Source of the DNA: Pseudomonadota bacterium
GTDB lineage: Bacteria > Pseudomonadota > Alphaproteobacteria > Acetobacterales > Acetobacteraceae
NCBI GenBank assembly: GCA_021818505.1
Contig: JAKADX010000003.1
Location: 1-64,000 of the forward strand
Length of the DNA: 64,000 nucleotides
Direction: 5' to 3'
Below, one piece after another: positions 63,535 to 64,000 of this stretch; within the stretch, counting starts at the first letter, position 1; every line of letters begins with the position of its first letter. The notes beneath the pieces were generated by a model. That model searched no databases. It saw nothing but the letters and a program-made list of their open reading frames with translations, and had not been told where the DNA came from. The position numbers were made by a program, and so were the translations under genes.

Positions 63535-64000
63535 TCAGGACGAACGCTGGTCGATGACGGCGCGCCGCCGCAGATCGCGCATGAGCTGGCGCGAGGCGCG
63601 CTCGACACGCTCATTGACCAGGCGGTCCGTGATCTCGGCCTTGGTCGGGATGCCGACGTTCTTCTGCGTCCGCGAGCATACCATGATCACGAGGATGCCG
63701 TCCTGTGAGACCAACGGCCCGCTGGCCTGCTGGTCGGGCAGCTTCTCCAGCACCGCGCGCATCGTCGACGGCACGTTGTCGAACCGGATATCGCCGGGGT
63801 TGGGCGGGCGCACGCTGCCCGCCGCCTTGCCGGCCGCCTCGATCGTGGGGCAGTCATGCGCCGAGGCACTGAGCTGCTGCGCCTTGGCCAGCGTCTGCTT
63901 CTGCTGGTCGGTCGGATTCTGCGGATCGAGCCTGCTGGTGAAGGGCAGGAACGCCTGGCGCACATCCGCCACCGTCTCGATGTCGTTGCCGATCTCGCGC
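63535..64000 (-). CDS. surA: SurA-type periplasmic chaperone/PPIase, C-terminal part
   Basis: The last 154 residues of a protein open to the right edge. The visible part (DVRQAFLPFTSRL, PNPGDIRFDNVPSTMRAVLEKL, ASGPLVSQDGILVIMVCSRT) reads as the end of a parvulin-type rotamase domain. The C-terminal helix VNERVERASRQLMRDLRRRAVID follows, typical of SurA. SurA escorts outer-membrane proteins through the periplasm. Its stop overlaps or touches the rsmA reading frame, matching the conserved surA-rsmA gene order. The N-terminus and signal peptide lie beyond the window. Confidence 0.8.
   Translation of the reverse strand, partial: REIGNDIETVADVRQAFLPFTSRLDPQNPTDQQKQTLAKAQQLSASAHDCPTIEAAGKAAGSVRPPNPGDIRFDNVPSTMRAVLEKLPDQQASGPLVSQDGILVIMVCSRTQKNVGIPTKAEITDRLVNERVERASRQLMRDLRRRAVIDQRSS

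Overview
The window is a 64 kb piece of a very GC-rich chromosome. Codon use, the znu/zur arrangement, a desulfurase-fdx-mnmA cluster, a surA-rsmA junction and glycogen, Box and Liv/Rbs-type transport genes all point to an alphaproteobacterium. Acetobacteraceae (Rhodospirillales) is the most likely family, but this is inferred from gene content and not from a phylogenetic marker. Almost all of the DNA is protein coding, with one tRNA gene and the cut end of one insertion sequence at the left edge.

Layout. 1-127: end of an IS3-family element. 349-942: small proline-rich protein. 1035-5919: a hydrolase facing a sulfur-transfer operon (two cysteine desulfurases, 2Fe-2S ferredoxin, MnmA). 5975-6049: tRNA-Met(CAU). 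6069-9058: Zur-box-controlled zinc uptake operon (znuA-znuC-znuB) converging on a zur-type regulator. 9162-12844: a TPR/glycosyltransferase protein overlapped by a methyltransferase gene. 12904-20485 (minus strand): a tightly packed run of HtrA-type protease, response regulator, histidine kinase, small secreted protein, hydrolase, BoxC and BoxB (benzoyl-CoA epoxide pathway). 20539-25004: HrpB helicase and, divergently, a DsbD-type gene broken by a frameshift. 25139-36776: complete glycogen operon glgP-glgB-glgC-glgA and a GlgX-MalQ fusion. 36900-39196: a cytochrome c, a Cyc2-like cytochrome-porin and a cache-domain protein. 39286-46412 (minus): lipoprotein, Hsp33, nucleoside hydrolase and a BMP-type nucleoside ABC transporter. 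46576-56138: enolase-superfamily enzyme, secreted beta-propeller, hydrolase, a two-subunit ThDP decarboxylase and a LivKHMGF transporter. 56159-62691: FCD/GntR regulator divergent from a sugar ABC operon with a tandem-fused permease and an SMP-30 lactonase. 62711-64000 (minus): rsmA and the 3' end of surA.

How the parts work together. Sulfur mobilised by the desulfurases can feed MnmA for tRNA thiolation. The znu/zur block is a self-contained zinc-homeostasis unit. The glg block covers synthesis, branching and breakdown of glycogen. The second half is dominated by binding-protein transporters paired with catabolic enzymes (nucleosides, branched-chain-type organic acids, sugars), which fits a metabolically versatile heterotroph. 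The most interesting unit is 36900-39196: a soluble cytochrome c next to a fused monoheme-cytochrome/outer-membrane barrel resembling Cyc2, with a perfect FNR/FixK-type box (TTGAT-N4-ATCAA) about 60 bases upstream of the barrel gene. This makes oxygen-regulated electron exchange across the outer membrane a testable idea.
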